Part shown: positions 63,139 through 64,000 of the stretch, piece after piece
How positions within the stretch are numbered: position 1 is the stretch's first letter
Layout: each line of letters starts with the position of its first letter
Assembly (NCBI GenBank): GCA_013215295.1
Contig: JABSOZ010000006.1
Location: 124,001-188,000 of the forward strand
DNA: 64,000 nucleotides
Direction of reading: 5' to 3'
Source of the DNA: Colwellia sp.
GTDB taxonomy: Bacteria; Pseudomonadota; Gammaproteobacteria; Enterobacterales; Alteromonadaceae
Position numbers and translations under genes: made by a program
The notes under the pieces: model-generated
Seen by the model: the letters and a program-made list of their open reading frames with translations, nothing else
Told to the model about the DNA's origin: nothing
Database searches by the model: none

Positions 63139-64000
63139 TTACTCTGCAATTCGTTTGACTAAATCACGACCTAATTGCATCATATGTACTTGATCAGGAC
63201 CATCGGCTAGACGCAAGGTACGTTGACCTGCCCATGCGTGTGCTAAGAAAGTATCTTGGCTGACTCCTGCAGCGCCATAACATTGAATAGCGCGGTCAAG
63301 CACATCAAGTGACATGTTAGGAGCAACTATTTTTATCATTGCAATGATATCTTTAGCGGCCTTATTTCCTTCAGTGTCCATCTTATGTGCTGCTTTTAAG
63401 GTCATCAAACGGGCTTGTTCAATTTGACAGGCGGAAAGAGCAATATCTTCTCGTATTGATTGTTGTTTGATCATCGGACGACCGAAAACAATACGTTCAT
63501 TAACACGTTTACACATGAGTTCGAGAGCACGTTGAGCAACGCCAATCGAACGCATACAATGGTGAATACGACCGGGGCCTAAACGTCCTTGCGCGATTTC
63601 GAATCCTTTACCTTCGCCAACAATTATATTTTCAACGGGTACACGAACATTATCGAAAGTTATTTCTGCATGACCTTCAGGCGCATCGTTATAACCAAAG
63701 ACCGTCATAGGGCGAACTTTGGTTACACCTGGCGTGTTCATTGGAACAAGTACTTGCGATTGTTGGATGTAGCGATTCTCATTAGTCGGGTCTGTTTTAC
63801 CCATAACAATCATAATTTCACATTGTTTACGACAAGCACCACTGATATAAAATTTTCGGCCATTGATAACATATTCATCACCATCACGTTCAATGCGTAA
63901 TTCAATGTTTGTAGCATCACTTGAGGCAACTTCAGGCTCTGTCATCGCAAAAGCCGAACGAATCTTCCCTTCAAGCAAAGGTTCTAACCATTGCTTTTTT
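63139..64000 (-). CDS. Acyl-CoA dehydrogenase, ACAD11/LvaC-like (partial)
   Basis: C-terminal 287 or so residues; the frame runs off the right edge (…[31 protein letters not shown]), so the start is outside. FAD block [42 protein letters not shown]-terminal [44 protein letters not shown]. The LADGPDQVH place carries Asp rather than the usual catalytic Glu, as in ACAD10/11. It is the first gene in this window of the run that continues with the kinase and SDR. Confidence 0.88.
   Translation of the reverse strand, partial: KKQWLEPLLEGKIRSAFAMTEPEVASSDATNIELRIERDGDEYVINGRKFYISGACRKQCEIMIVMGKTDPTNENRYIQQSQVLVPMNTPGVTKVRPMTVFGYNDAPEGHAEITFDNVRVPVENIIVGEGKGFEIAQGRLGPGRIHHCMRSIGVAQRALELMCKRVNERIVFGRPMIKQQSIREDIALSACQIEQARLMTLKAAHKMDTEGNKAAKDIIAMIKIVAPNMSLDVLDRAIQCYGAAGVSQDTFLAHAWAGQRTLRLADGPDQVHMMQLGRDLVKRIAE

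Noticed and set aside
1-64000. tRNA, rRNA, CRISPR, prophage or restriction/defence genes
   Set aside because: None were recognised in a visual pass of both strands; a tRNA missed by eye cannot be fully excluded without tRNAscan.

Overview
The window looks like chromosome from a marine gammaproteobacterium of the Alteromonadales, most likely the Colwelliaceae. The DNA is AT-rich. It encodes an Oar-like TonB receptor, a secreted nuclease with a GlyGly-CTERM-like tail, many fatty-acyl-CoA enzymes and a membrane-type urate oxidase. The genus is an inference from gene content; there is no rRNA or other marker here.

Layout. (1) 1-2.4 kb: a large secreted nuclease (duplicated lamin-tail domains, endonuclease I domain, PKD-like domain, C-terminal sorting tail). 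(2) 2.6-2.95 kb: a small Cys-pair protein. (3) 3.12-5.70 kb: a segment bounded by 58-bp inverted copies of one IS end and by a 10-bp near-perfect direct repeat. It carries a response regulator, a second response regulator fused in frame to an ISAs1-type transposase remnant, and a small ORF. (4) 5.9-21.6 kb: a 13-gene, one-direction purine catabolic operon, transcribed deoD-xdhA-xdhB-xdhC-allB-alc-uraD-uraH-allA-guaD-puuD-glcB-aminotransferase. It can take purine nucleosides to glyoxylate, urea and malate. (5) 21.8-30 kb: a divergent RutR-like TetR regulator, a second secreted endonuclease, transketolase and a TonB-dependent receptor. (6) 30-34 kb: a MoxR / DUF58 / transglutaminase operon. (7) 34.4-43.4 kb: a DmdC/FadE-type acyl-CoA dehydrogenase, then plus-strand genes for a nitroreductase, alpha/beta hydrolases, an SBF transporter, a GST and two crotonases that fit unsaturated fatty-acid oxidation. 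(8) 43.5-54.6 kb, minus strand: haloalkane dehalogenase, CoxE-like VWA protein with MoxR ATPase, DUF1295 protein, molybdopterin oxidoreductase, haem protein, two MDR oxidoreductases, patatin, DoxX. (9) 54.7-64 kb, minus strand: an acyl-CoA catabolic cluster (FadD, thiolase, MFE2-like SDR, MaoC, two acyl-CoA dehydrogenases, SDR, APH-type kinase).

How it may work together. Regions 1, 4 and 5 read as one nucleic-acid scavenging programme: secreted nucleases cut extracellular nucleic acid, a TonB receptor could import products, DeoD splits nucleosides, the purine operon degrades the base and transketolase could absorb the pentose. Three 16-bp dyads of the form TTGNC..GNCA(A/G) support this. They lie at the deoD promoter (21686-21701), upstream of the nuclease (24309-24324) and between transketolase and the receptor (26484-26499). 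They resemble, to differing degrees, the RutR box TTGACCA-N2-TGGTCAA, and a RutR-like regulator is encoded at 21814-22452. The shared regulon is an inference from sequence. Regions 7-9 read as lipid and xenobiotic acyl catabolism.

No tRNA, rRNA, CRISPR array, phage or replication origin was recognised.
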